A DNA stretch of 64,000 nt from an uncultured Oscillospiraceae bacterium (GCA_905197685.1 CAJJZS010000001.1:434001-498000); one strand, 5' to 3'; positions 25,826 through 33,457 are shown, counted from the stretch's first letter. Notes: generated from the sequence alone by a model not told the origin. Made by a program: numbers and translations.

Positions 25826-25882
25826 ATGAAACTGAACAAATACGTTAAATTAGTTGATCTTGGGAAAGAGTACTGTTTTTAA
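25826..25882 (+). pseudogene. 18-codon open frame, possible gene remnant
   Basis: ATG to TAA encodes 18 residues (MKLNKYVKLVDLGKEYCF) behind an AGCAGG site, in the exporter operon's direction. The start resembles the opening of radical SAM/SPASM peptide-maturation proteins, which often begin MKxSKYN with a short strand. If so, the rest of the gene is gone. It could equally be a meaningless short frame. Nothing else coding is seen up to the promoter at 25929. Confidence 0.25.
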
Positions 25883-25928
25883 TTCAGAAATGGTATTATA
25901 AAGAAAAAATAAAAATTCAAAAAACGGA

Positions 25929-25957
25929 TTAACAGCAGGCAGATAGTATGGTATAAT
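25929..25957 (+). promoter_or_regulatory. Sigma-A-type promoter
   Basis: TTAACA (25929-25934), 17 bases, TATAAT (25952-25957). It serves the small membrane protein gene and probably the XRE regulator and msrA downstream. Confidence 0.7.
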
Positions 25958-25986
25958 AAAAACAAAACGATACGGAGGGTAAATGT

Positions 25987-26196
25987 ATGGCATGAGGTGT
26001 CAGCTGGATTACGGTGCCGGCGGCATTGTACTATCTTTTGATGGCGGCAGGAATTGTTCTTATGGTTGTCGCTCTTGTCCTGTTGATGAAAAAGCGAACC
26101 AATCCAAGTCTTTCTTTTCTGGTTTGGATGGCTGTTTTTATGATAGGATTCTTTTTGGAATTGATGATTTTCAGAGGAAATATCTCTTCCTGCTGA
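25987..26196 (+). CDS. Small two-helix membrane protein with an in-frame TGA at codon 3
   Basis: A GGAGG (25975-25979) and a promoter place the natural start at ATG 25987, but that frame reads ATG GCA TGA. After the TGA it stays open to 26196 and encodes two clear membrane helices, LYYLLMAAGIVLMVVALVLL and SFLVWMAVFMIGFFLELMIF, separated by KKRTNPSL. Reading TGA as Trp would give MAWGVSW. A GTG at 26014 gives a 60-residue protein but lacks a well-spaced ribosome site. Either codon 3 is a TGG-to-TGA nonsense change, or GTG 26014 is the true start. No family recognised. Confidence 0.5.
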
Positions 26197-26221
26197 TATA
26201 AATAAAAAGGGGAGTCGTAAA

Positions 26222-26572
26222 TTGTCTTTTGGAGAAAATCTCAGGCGGGCAAGAAAAAATGCGGGAATTACTCAGACAGAGCTTGCGCACAGCGTCGGGA
26301 TTACCGAACGGTCGCTTTATAATTACGAGCAAAACAGCCGCGCGCCGAAAATTGATATTGTAAAAAAATTTGCCGATGTCTTGGGCGTCAGTTCGGAAAT
26401 GTTGTTGGCGGGAGATTCCGGAGAACTGTGGCAGACCACGCAGCAGAGCCGCAATAAATTGCTGCTGCAAATCCAGTTTATCTTTGACAGCGATTTGGAC
26501 TTGATACAAAAGGAACAGTTTTTTGAAGAAATTACACAGGCATATTTTCATCGAAAAAAAGAAAAGGAATAA
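26222..26572 (+). CDS. XRE-family transcriptional regulator
   Basis: A 116-residue protein with an N-terminal Cro/C1-type helix-turn-helix (FGENLRRARKNAGITQTELAHSVGITERSLYNYEQNSRAP, residues 3-42). The C-terminal ~50 residues are helical and charged, without a recognised effector domain. TTG start with GGGGAG upstream. It lies between the small membrane protein and msrA on the same strand. Target unknown. Confidence 0.85.
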   Translation: MSFGENLRRARKNAGITQTELAHSVGITERSLYNYEQNSRAPKIDIVKKFADVLGVSSEMLLAGDSGELWQTTQQSRNKLLLQIQFIFDSDLDLIQKEQFFEEITQAYFHRKKEKE

Positions 26573-26593
26573 AAAATGAAAGGAAGAGATGAC

Positions 26594-27085
26594 ATGAATC
26601 AAACAATTTATCTGGCAGGAGGATGTTTTTGGGGAACACAAAAATATATGGATCAGCTGAAAGCCGTATCTGAGACAGAAGTAGGGTTTGCAAACGGGAA
26701 AACAGAAAGTCCGTCCTACGAAGATGTTTGTCACTGCAATACCGGACACGCAGAAACAGTGAGGGTTGTTTTTGACGATTCTAAAATTTCTTTGGAAGAA
26801 CTGCTGAGATATTATTTTCGTTCTATCAATCCCACTTCGGTGAACCGCCAGGGAGAGGACAGCGGAAGCCAATACAGAACAGGAATTTACTATGTTGCCG
26901 AAGAACAGAAACCAATTATTGAAAAGGCATTGGCGGAGCTTGCAACCCATTATGACAAACCAATCGCGGTGGAATGTCTGCCGTTAGAAAACTTCTATCC
27001 GGCAGAAGAATATCATCAAAAGTATCTGGAAAAAAATCCGCACGGATATTGCCACTTGGATCCGTCTTTATTTACAGCGGAATAA
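26594..27085 (+). CDS. msrA: Peptide methionine sulfoxide reductase MsrA
   Basis: MsrA reduces methionine-S-sulfoxide in proteins. The catalytic Cys sits in LAGGCFWGTQKY at the N terminus. Further conserved blocks are GFANGKTESPSYEDVC, HAETVRV, INPTSVNRQGEDSGSQYRTGIYY and FYPAEEYHQKYL. The 163-residue length is typical. I start at 26594 after AGGAAGAG; another ATG at 26576 adds six residues. No msrB is fused or adjacent. Confidence 0.95.
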   Translation: MNQTIYLAGGCFWGTQKYMDQLKAVSETEVGFANGKTESPSYEDVCHCNTGHAETVRVVFDDSKISLEELLRYYFRSINPTSVNRQGEDSGSQYRTGIYYVAEEQKPIIEKALAELATHYDKPIAVECLPLENFYPAEEYHQKYLEKNPHGYCHLDPSLFTAE

Positions 27086-27103
27086 AATGTGATAAGTCAA
27101 AAG

Positions 27104-27137
27104 AAAAAGCCTCGAGCCGATTGGTTCGAGGCTTTTT
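27104..27137. terminator. Bidirectional terminator
   Basis: Arms 27104-27118 and 27123-27137 (AAAAAGCCTCGAGCC with one G-T pair), small loop, A run on one side and T6 on the other. It lies between converging msrA and the SGNH lipoprotein gene. Confidence 0.88.
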
Positions 27138-27146
27138 TGAGGAGTT

Positions 27147-27881
27147 TTATGGGTGTTGTTCCACTAAAAGCTGAATATATTTTTGGTAAAAAGATTGGTT
27201 AAAGTGAAGTCCGTCGCCGGCATCGTACTGTGGGTCCAGGCTTCCGTCCTCTCCCTTAAATTCGTCCGAAACATCGAAGAAAGTATAGCTGTTTTCTTCA
27301 CAATATTGCTTGAGTAAATCGTTAAAATGGTCGATGTTTTCGTTGGTCAGATACTGCATGGTTTCGTGTTTCCACCAGGATACAGGGAGGATAGACTGAA
27401 TGACAATTTTACTGTCAGGGGAAGCGGAGGTTAACTCATCAATTAAAAGTTCAAACTCTTTCATAAATTCTTCTTCCGACATCAGGGGAATTGCATTTAC
27501 ACCGAACGCAATCAAAATCCGGTGCGGCTGTCGCTCCTTCACGGCTTCTTCCACCGATAAAAAAGGACCGTTTGGTTCTAATTGAATAAACTCCTGTTCT
27601 CGAATGGATTTTTGAGTGCTTCCGTCAATTGCAAACACCTGTTCCGGCGGAAGATACCGGTAGGTTAGCAATCCGTTTGTGCGGCTGTCGCCGATAAAGA
27701 CGGTTTCGCCCAGATAAAATTCCCCGTCCATCTCATTGGGAGAAGCAGACTCCTGCGCTTCTGCCGGTTGAGCAACATCGGTGTTGGCAGGATCGGTACC
27801 TTCTGTACGGCTGCATGAAGTAAAAAGAAACGAGGACAGCAGTCCGAGCAGCAAAAAAGCTGTTACTATTTTTTGATACAA
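27147..27881 (-). CDS. SGNH/GDSL-type hydrolase, predicted lipoprotein
   Basis: A 244-residue exported protein. A hydrophobic signal segment ends in LFTSC, a lipobox-like cleavage site, followed by a Thr/Glu/Asn-rich linker. The hydrolase core shows the Ser block VFIGDSRTNGL, a Gly/Asn block IAFGVNAIP and the final Asp-His block GDGLHFN, as in bacterial acyl or peptidoglycan O-acetyl esterases. I start at TTG 27881 because AAGAAGGG lies six bases ahead; an upstream ATG at 27923 has no ribosome site. Substrate unknown; surface polysaccharide or lipid esters are plausible. Confidence 0.8.
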   Translation of the reverse strand: MYQKIVTAFLLLGLLSSFLFTSCSRTEGTDPANTDVAQPAEAQESASPNEMDGEFYLGETVFIGDSRTNGLLTYRYLPPEQVFAIDGSTQKSIREQEFIQLEPNGPFLSVEEAVKERQPHRILIAFGVNAIPLMSEEEFMKEFELLIDELTSASPDSKIVIQSILPVSWWKHETMQYLTNENIDHFNDLLKQYCEENSYTFFDVSDEFKGEDGSLDPQYDAGDGLHFNQSFYQKYIQLLVEQHP

Positions 27882-27935
27882 GAAAAACCCTTCTTTAACA
27901 GTTAATTTCAGGTAATAAAACATCAGTTTCTATCC

Positions 27936-27964
27936 ATTATATCACGAAAAGGGAAGATGGTAAA
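27936..27964 (-). promoter_or_regulatory. Likely promoter of the SGNH lipoprotein gene
   Basis: On the minus strand TTTACC (27959-27964), 17 bases, TATAAT (27936-27941). Confidence 0.5.
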
Positions 27965-28033
27965 TCTCATTTTTTGATTTTTATAAAAAATAATCATGGA
28001 ATCCCCTTTTTCCTGCTTATTTTCCTGTATGCT

Positions 28034-28066
28034 TTGACAAATCCTGCAACAATCATCCGCTATAAT
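28034..28066 (+). promoter_or_regulatory. spoIIG-like promoter with long spacer and overlapping Spo0A-like box
   Basis: A perfect TTGACA (28034-28039) and a perfect TATAAT (28061-28066) are 21 bases apart, too far for ordinary sigma-A use. The reverse complement over the -35 reads TTTGTCAAA, close to a Spo0A box. The Bacillus subtilis spoIIG promoter is known for the same arrangement, a 22-base spacer with Spo0A binding over the -35. Confidence 0.65.
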
Positions 28067-28095
28067 AAGGATAAATCAAAAGGAGATGGCGGCAT

Positions 28096-29010
28096 ATGGT
28101 ACAAAGCGTTTATGTAGATATTCTTTTATGCACCAATTTTTTTGTACATATTCTATTATTGTCACTGACAAGCGGAATATTTCATCGAAGCTCCGAAAAA
28201 AAGTCGCGTCTTTTTACTGCTGCGGTAGTGGGCGCCTGTTTTTCTCTCACCATTTTTTTGCCTTCGATGCCTGCCGTTACGGAGTTAATACTGAAGCTGT
28301 CTTCCGTTTTCGGTGTAGTGCGCATCGCTTTTTGTTGGAAGGGGTGGAAACGGTTTTTGCTGGAATCGGCGGGACTTTTTGCTGTAAGCGGTTTGTTTTA
28401 CGGAATCTTATCTGCGGTACAGAAAATCTACACCGTATCCGGACTGTTTATCTTTGACAATGCCATTTATTTTCATATTCGAGTTCCGATTTTCATAATT
28501 TGCTTGACCGCCGCATACGCTGTGGTATGGGTTCTTCATCGAATCCTTTCTTCCTTTGTTCCCCAACAGGAACTGTATCAGGTAAAACTGACAATAGACG
28601 GAAGGACAAAAGAAATGACAGGTTTTTTAGATACCGGAAATCATCTGAGCGAACCGTTCAGCGGTTTGCCGGTTATTATTTGCGGACTGTCCCTTGCAGC
28701 ATCGTTGCTTTCGGACGATTTACTGGAAGCTGTGTTGGGAAAAGAAAACGAGCAGTCCTGCCGTGTTCGCAGGATTCCGTTTTCGGCAGTGTCCGGTTCG
28801 GGACTGCTGGCAGCGGTAAAGGGGGAAAGGATTGTTTTAACCTCGGACAAGGAAACAGTTTGCTGCGAAGAATTTTATGTTGCTTTCAGTAAAGAAAGGA
28901 TAGGGGACGAGGATTGGCAGATTCTGCTGCATACAAAGCTGCTGAACCGTTCGTTTTCTGTAAATAAACAAGATGAAATTGCTTTTGACGCAAGGAAAGG
29001 AAGGGTATGA
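28096..29010 (+). CDS. spoIIGA: Sporulation sigma-E processing peptidase SpoIIGA
   Basis: SpoIIGA is the membrane aspartic protease that activates pro-sigma-E in the mother cell after a signal from the forespore. The 304 residues comprise five hydrophobic helices in the first ~150 and a cytoplasmic protease domain with the catalytic motif GFLDTGNHLSEP near 175 (DTG) and later KGERIVLTSD. AAAGGAGATG lies ahead of the ATG. sigE begins five bases after the stop, the conserved spoIIGA-sigE order. It marks the host as an endospore former. Confidence 0.95.
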   Translation: MVQSVYVDILLCTNFFVHILLLSLTSGIFHRSSEKKSRLFTAAVVGACFSLTIFLPSMPAVTELILKLSSVFGVVRIAFCWKGWKRFLLESAGLFAVSGLFYGILSAVQKIYTVSGLFIFDNAIYFHIRVPIFIICLTAAYAVVWVLHRILSSFVPQQELYQVKLTIDGRTKEMTGFLDTGNHLSEPFSGLPVIICGLSLAASLLSDDLLEAVLGKENEQSCRVRRIPFSAVSGSGLLAAVKGERIVLTSDKETVCCEEFYVAFSKERIGDEDWQILLHTKLLNRSFSVNKQDEIAFDARKGRV

Positions 29011-29014
29011 TAAA

Positions 29015-29752
29015 ATGCTTTTGATTCAAAAAAGGACAAACAGAAAAAAGGAGTATTGCTGTCTGATTTTAAGAAAACTGTTTTTTTGTTTCAGAAATCC
29101 CGGAATTCACTATATCAACGGTTCGGAAACATTGCCTCCGCCCTTGAGCAAAAAGGAGGAAGAATTGGTTTTTATCCGTTTGTCCGAGCATGACGAATCG
29201 GCAAAGCAGCAGCTGATTGTTCACAATTTGCGTTTGGTAGTTTATATTGCCAAAAAGTTTGAATCGACCGGAATCAATGTGGAAGATTTAATTTCTATCG
29301 GTACAATCGGGTTAATCAAGGCAGTGAATACCTTTTCTCCCGAAAAGAATATTAAGCTGGCAACCTATGCTTCGCGCTGCATCGAAAATGAAATTTTGAT
29401 GTATTTAAGAAAAAACCAAAACAGAAAAAAGGAAATCTCCATTGATGAACCGTTAAATGTCGATTGGGACGGGAACGAACTGCTGCTTTCCGATATTTTA
29501 GGTACAGATGCGGATATTGTAAGTTCCGATATTGAAAGGGACGCGGAACGCAGTATGCTGCTTCATGCAGTGGAACATCTGGAGGACAGAGAGCGTTCCA
29601 TCATGGAGCTTCGTTTCGGACTGAAGAACGGAGGCAGGGAACATACGCAAAAGGAGGTAGCGGATATGATTGGCATTTCCCAGTCCTATATTTCCCGACT
29701 GGAAAAAAGAATCATTCGCCGCCTGCAAAGCGATTTAAGCAAAATGATATAA
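29015..29752 (+). CDS. sigE: Sporulation sigma factor SigE precursor
   Basis: A 245-residue sigma-70 factor, made as pro-sigma-E and activated by SpoIIGA. A short basic, hydrophobic pro-region (KRTNRKKEYCCLILRKLFF) is followed by region 2 (HNLRLVVYIAKKFESTG, then LISIGTIGLIKAVNTF and YASRCIENEI) and region 4 with a helix-turn-helix (QKEVADMIGISQSYISRLEKRI). The start follows AAGGAAGG. Unlike in Bacillus, sigG does not follow; a terminator and an unrelated DeoR gene come next. Confidence 0.96.
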   Translation: MLLIQKRTNRKKEYCCLILRKLFFCFRNPGIHYINGSETLPPPLSKKEEELVFIRLSEHDESAKQQLIVHNLRLVVYIAKKFESTGINVEDLISIGTIGLIKAVNTFSPEKNIKLATYASRCIENEILMYLRKNQNRKKEISIDEPLNVDWDGNELLLSDILGTDADIVSSDIERDAERSMLLHAVEHLEDRERSIMELRFGLKNGGREHTQKEVADMIGISQSYISRLEKRIIRRLQSDLSKMI

Positions 29753-29794
29753 AAAAATCTGGTAAAAACTGATAGAAGATGATATTTTTTTGTC

Positions 29795-29832
29795 AAAGGA
29801 ATTCCGAATTTTAAATCCGGGATTCCTTTTTT
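29795..29832 (+). terminator. Terminator of spoIIGA-sigE
   Basis: Arms 29795-29806 and 29818-29829 (12 bases, one T-G pair) followed by a T6 run ending at 29832. The remaining sequence to 30025 holds the next promoter and no gene. Confidence 0.85.
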
Positions 29833-29949
29833 GTCTGTCAAGGGAAACAGAAAGAAAAAACAAACAGTCTAAAAAGAAAAGGAAATTGTTTTTTTACGAA
29901 AATGATGAAAGCAGTTATCAAAAACATAACATTTAATAACAAAATCCTC

Positions 29950-29978
29950 TTGCCTTTTTGATTTGCTTTGGTTATAAT
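29950..29978 (+). promoter_or_regulatory. Promoter of the deoR-type regulator and pfp
   Basis: TTGCCT (29950-29955), 17 bases, TATAAT (29973-29978). Confidence 0.65.
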
Positions 29979-30025
29979 ATAAATAGGAAAATCCATATGC
30001 CTACTTTACGATGGGGGATTATATT

Positions 30026-30781
30026 TTGAATATTCTTAGACGAGAAAAAATGAAGGATTTTATCAGAAAAAAGGGAATTGTAAGTTTAAAGGAACTGTCA
30101 GGGGTATTTTCCGGAGTCAGTCTGATGACGATTCACAGGGATTTGGATTTTTTAGCAAAAGAGGGCTTTATTTCAAGGATTCGCGGAGGAGCAAAGTACA
30201 TTGAATCTTCCGATAAATCCGATACTGCTTTGGAACCCGCCGATATTTCCAATAAACCGCAAAAGGACATTGTTGCTCAAAAGGCAGTTGAGTTTGTTCA
30301 GGAAGGCAGCTCCATCTTTCTTGACGGAGGAACAACAATGTTGGAGCTTGCTAAAATTATACCGGATTTGTACATCAATGTTATGACAAACGGACCGAAT
30401 ATCGCGTTGGAGATTGCCGAAAAAACAAAACCGTCCATTGTTTTGTGCGGAGGGGTATTAAACCGTAAAAATCTCTCTATTTTCGGTTACTACACCACAG
30501 ATATGCTTTCCAAAGTAAATATTGATATTGCTTTTATCGCGGCGTCCGGTTATTCTCAGGAAGGCGGATTTACCTGCGGATTTGAGGAACAGGCAAAGCT
30601 GCGCCGTTTGCTGATAGAAAAAGCGCGCTGTGTCATTATCTTGATGGACAGCACCAAATTCGGAAAGATGCTTCCCTATACTTTTGCAAAAATGGAAGAT
30701 GTAAACTATCTGATTACAGACAGAACGCCTTCCTCCGAGCTGTTGGAAGCAGCCGTTAAAAACAATGTCACTGTTTTGTAG
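30026..30781 (+). CDS. DeoR-family transcriptional regulator
   Basis: A sugar-metabolism type repressor of about 251 residues. The N-terminal helix-turn-helix reads IRKKGIVSLKELSGVFSGVS then MTIHRDLDFLAKEGFISRIRGGAK; the effector domain has IFLDGGTTMLELAKII and VMTNGPNIALEI, then ALIT-like strands that bind phosphosugars in this family. I favour the TTG at 30026, eight bases after GGGGGAT; an ATG at 30011 lacks a site. It lies 60 bases ahead of the phosphofructokinase gene, so it probably controls it. Confidence 0.88.
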   Translation: MNILRREKMKDFIRKKGIVSLKELSGVFSGVSLMTIHRDLDFLAKEGFISRIRGGAKYIESSDKSDTALEPADISNKPQKDIVAQKAVEFVQEGSSIFLDGGTTMLELAKIIPDLYINVMTNGPNIALEIAEKTKPSIVLCGGVLNRKNLSIFGYYTTDMLSKVNIDIAFIAASGYSQEGGFTCGFEEQAKLRRLLIEKARCVIILMDSTKFGKMLPYTFAKMEDVNYLITDRTPSSELLEAAVKNNVTVL

Positions 30782-30840
30782 GGTGATTCGTCATACAACC
30801 TGCTTTTATAAAAATAAAAAAAGAAGTGAGGAACAAAAAG

Positions 30841-32067
30841 ATGAAACATATGTTAATTGCTCAGTCCGGCGGTCCTTCTGCCGCAATCAACGCAACCGTT
30901 GCCGGTGTTGTGGAACGCTGCATGACAAGCGATAAAGTTGACCGCATATATGGCGCGGTGAACGGAATCAAGGGTGTAATCAACGGACATTATATTGATT
31001 TGACCGAAGTGTTGGCTTCTCCCGAACAGCTTGATTTACTGTGTCACACACCTTCCGCAGCATTGGGTTCCTGCCGCTTAAAGTTAAACAATGCGGACGA
31101 TACACAGTTAAAGGAAATTGTGGACGCTCTTTTAAAAAGAGAAATCGGCTACTTTGTTTATATCGGCGGAAATGATTCGATGGATACTGTTGCAAAGCTG
31201 TCCGCTTATATTCAGAAAAATAATATTCCTGATTTATATGTTATGGGAGCGCCGAAAACCATTGATAACGACCTGCCGGAAACAGACCACTGTCCTGGAT
31301 TTGGCTGCGCAGCAAAGTATATTGCCGCTACTTTTACCGAGATTGTACGGGATTGCGAGGTTTATGATATTCCTGCGGTAACGATTGTTGAAATTATGGG
31401 AAGAAATGCAGGTTGGCTGACCGCAGCCTCTGCGCTTTCCAGAGAAAACGGCGGCAGCGGTCCGCAGTTGATTTATCTGTGTGAACGCGCCTTTGATACC
31501 GAGCGTTTTATCGAAGATGTAAAGCATTGTTTGAGCCGCAAAAATGCCGTTGTGGTAGCGGTCAGCGAAGGTGTTAAAAATGCAGACGGTTCTTATTTAA
31601 GCGAAAGCAAGGGTCGAGGGGTTGATGTGTTCGGACACGCAGCTCTTTCCGGTACGGCAAAGGTTTTGGAAGGACTGGTAAAGGAGAAAATCGGTTGTAA
31701 AGTTCGTTCGATTGAATTAAACCTGATGCAGAGATGCGCAGCGCACTTAGCTTCTGCCAACGATTTAAGTGAGTCGAAGATGTTGGGTATGACAGCCGCA
31801 GACAGAGCATTAAACGGAATCAGCGGTCAGATGGCAGTTGTTGTGAGAAAACAGAATCAGCCTTACCGTGTATCTTACGGTACTGCAGACATTGGTTTAG
31901 TTGCCAACTATGAAAAAAAGGTTCCCGATGCGTGGATTAACCAAGAGGGAAACGATGTTACCGAGGAAATGATGGAATATCTGCGTCCGTTGGTTCGCGG
32001 AGAAGTATATCCGATGACAAATTCCGGTATCCCGGTACATTTGAGTTTGTATTCGGAAGGCAAATAG
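30841..32067 (+). CDS. pfp: 6-phosphofructokinase, probably pyrophosphate-dependent
   Basis: A 408-residue phosphofructokinase with the N-terminal AQSGGPSAAINAT loop, GGNDSMDTVAKL near 107, the catalytic PKTIDNDLPETDH near 137 and EIMGRNAGWLTA near 188. Asp in GGNDS and Lys in PKTIDND are the residues that distinguish PPi-using enzymes from ATP-using ones (GGDGS and PGTIDND). Length over 400 also fits that group. It would interconvert fructose 6-phosphate and fructose 1,6-bisphosphate with PPi/Pi, saving ATP in fermentation. An in-frame GTG at 30826 is an alternative start. Confidence 0.88.
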   Translation: MKHMLIAQSGGPSAAINATVAGVVERCMTSDKVDRIYGAVNGIKGVINGHYIDLTEVLASPEQLDLLCHTPSAALGSCRLKLNNADDTQLKEIVDALLKREIGYFVYIGGNDSMDTVAKLSAYIQKNNIPDLYVMGAPKTIDNDLPETDHCPGFGCAAKYIAATFTEIVRDCEVYDIPAVTIVEIMGRNAGWLTAASALSRENGGSGPQLIYLCERAFDTERFIEDVKHCLSRKNAVVVAVSEGVKNADGSYLSESKGRGVDVFGHAALSGTAKVLEGLVKEKIGCKVRSIELNLMQRCAAHLASANDLSESKMLGMTAADRALNGISGQMAVVVRKQNQPYRVSYGTADIGLVANYEKKVPDAWINQEGNDVTEEMMEYLRPLVRGEVYPMTNSGIPVHLSLYSEGK

Positions 32068-32096
32068 TCAAAAAAATATTGTTACTTAGAATATAC

Positions 32097-32127
32097 AAAA
32101 AGGAAAGCGAAAAGGCTTTCCTTTTTT
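32097..32127 (+). terminator. Terminator after the phosphofructokinase gene
   Basis: 12-base arms (32097-32108 and 32115-32126) with a six-base loop, ending in a T6 run (32122-32127). Apart from the promoter at 32237, nothing is seen in 32128-32312. Confidence 0.85.
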
Positions 32128-32236
32128 GTTTTCTGCGCTTGGTTCCATGGGTACTCAATTCATTCAGGAATGAGGTAATCTGAAAAGTTGCTCATATGAA
32201 TCTTTGTGCAAATTGCTTATATATTACAAAAAATAT

Positions 32237-32303
32237 TTGACAAAATTGATAAAATAGATTATGATAGGATAAGAAAAATAATGTAAGAATTGATTTTATC
32301 AAT
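32237..32303 (+). promoter_or_regulatory. Promoter with two operator-like sites ahead of the YraQ-type permease
   Basis: TTGACA (32237-32242), 17 bases, TATGAT (32260-32265). A perfect palindrome ATTGATTTTATCAAT lies at 32289-32303 in the leader. A near copy of its reverse complement, ATTGATAAAATAGAT (13 of 15), lies at 32245-32259 between the -35 and -10. The layout suggests a repressor that binds both sites. Confidence 0.65.
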
Positions 32304-32312
32304 CAGAAAGGC

Positions 32313-33308
32313 GTGTTACTTTTGTTTTCCGGTTTCCTTCATGCTTCACATGAACATCTTTTTGTTGAACAACTTCTTGAAAAACTTCCGGTATCTCTGC
32401 CGGGGGGAGAAGCTACCGTAGAATTTCTAAGTCATCTTGCGGCAGATTCCGTTCAGATTTACCTGATTTTGTTTTTGGTGATGTTTTGCGTTTTTTATTT
32501 GCAAACTTATGTCAATGTAGAGCGTTTAAAATATCGACTTTCAAAGCTGAAAAGTGTCTGGGGATATTTGCTTGCTGTTTTTATGGGTATGATTTCTCCG
32601 TTTTGTTCATGCAGCATTATTCCGGTGCTGATGGGACTGATTGCAATCGGTGTTCCGATGTCGGTTTGTCTTTGTGTTCTTACCTCGGCGTCTTTAATTA
32701 ACCTAACCGCTCTGACTGCTTTATACAGTCTGGCAGGCAGTTCCTTTTCCACACTCTACCTGTTGTGCGCATTAGCGATTATTTTTATCAGTTCATTCAT
32801 CTTTTCAAAGATTCCGTTTCATGATGCAACCAGAGATTATCATCTTTCCCATTGTCACGGACATGAGCATGATGTTTCGGAGGATTCCCACAAAGGACAA
32901 TGGCAGGGAAGGGTATCTCTTGCATGGCACAGCACCTGGCACGTTTTTCAGGGCGCGTGGTTTTGGGTTTTGCTCGGCGTAATTCTTTCTTCGGCTCTGG
33001 AAGCGTACTTCCCGTTAGAGGTAATTTCCGATGTTGTATCCAATCGGACGGTTCTTTCTACCATTGTTGCGGCGTTGATTGGTTTTCCGATTCATTCCGA
33101 TGTATTCAGTATTATGCCGATTCTTCACCTGCTCAAGGAGATTTATCCTCCGGTTGCGATGACCTTTACTTTATCCACAATGGTTATTTCTATTCCGGGG
33201 CTGGTATTGCTCAGCCGCGTTTTAAAACCGAAGGTAATTGCTTCCTATGCGGCGGTGTTGATTTCGCTAACCTTGGTTTGCGGATTTGTTCTGATTCCGT
33301 TTATGTAA
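32313..33308 (+). CDS. YraQ/DUF318-type permease with CSCS motif and His-rich loop
   Basis: A membrane protein of about 330 residues in the COG0701 permease family. It has two groups of helices separated by a cytoplasmic loop. The hallmark FCSCSIIPVLMG lies near 95-106 and a mirrored IGFPIHSDVFSIMPIL near 255, matching the internal duplication of the family. The loop near 180-200 is His-rich (HLSHCHGHEHD), suggesting metal contact. The start is uncertain: GTG 32313 is two bases after AAAGG, TTG 32322 is eleven. Transport substrate is unproven; arsenite or other thiophilic metals have been suggested for relatives. Confidence 0.83.
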   Translation: MLLLFSGFLHASHEHLFVEQLLEKLPVSLPGGEATVEFLSHLAADSVQIYLILFLVMFCVFYLQTYVNVERLKYRLSKLKSVWGYLLAVFMGMISPFCSCSIIPVLMGLIAIGVPMSVCLCVLTSASLINLTALTALYSLAGSSFSTLYLLCALAIIFISSFIFSKIPFHDATRDYHLSHCHGHEHDVSEDSHKGQWQGRVSLAWHSTWHVFQGAWFWVLLGVILSSALEAYFPLEVISDVVSNRTVLSTIVAALIGFPIHSDVFSIMPILHLLKEIYPPVAMTFTLSTMVISIPGLVLLSRVLKPKVIASYAAVLISLTLVCGFVLIPFM

Positions 33309-33336
33309 GTTTCTTCGCATAAAGTAAAAAACAAAA

Positions 33337-33369
33337 GAAGGCGAGCCTTTTATCAAAGGGTTCGCCTTT
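33337..33369 (+). terminator. Terminator after the permease
   Basis: Imperfect inverted repeat around AAGGCGAGCC / GGGTTCGCCTT with a short AT loop. A further T6 run follows at about 33374-33379. Confidence 0.7.
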
Positions 33370-33457
33370 GGCTTTTTTGGATATTTTCCTTTCCTTTCTC
33401 ATATCCTTTAAATCAGGGAATATAACCGACAGCTTTGACAGGAAAGGGGATTTTGCT

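Noticed and set aside
25983..26201. A 72-residue frame from ATG 25983 with several Cys
   Set aside because: It overlaps the two-helix membrane frame, its peptide looks random and GGAGG is only three bases from this ATG; the membrane frame is the better candidate.
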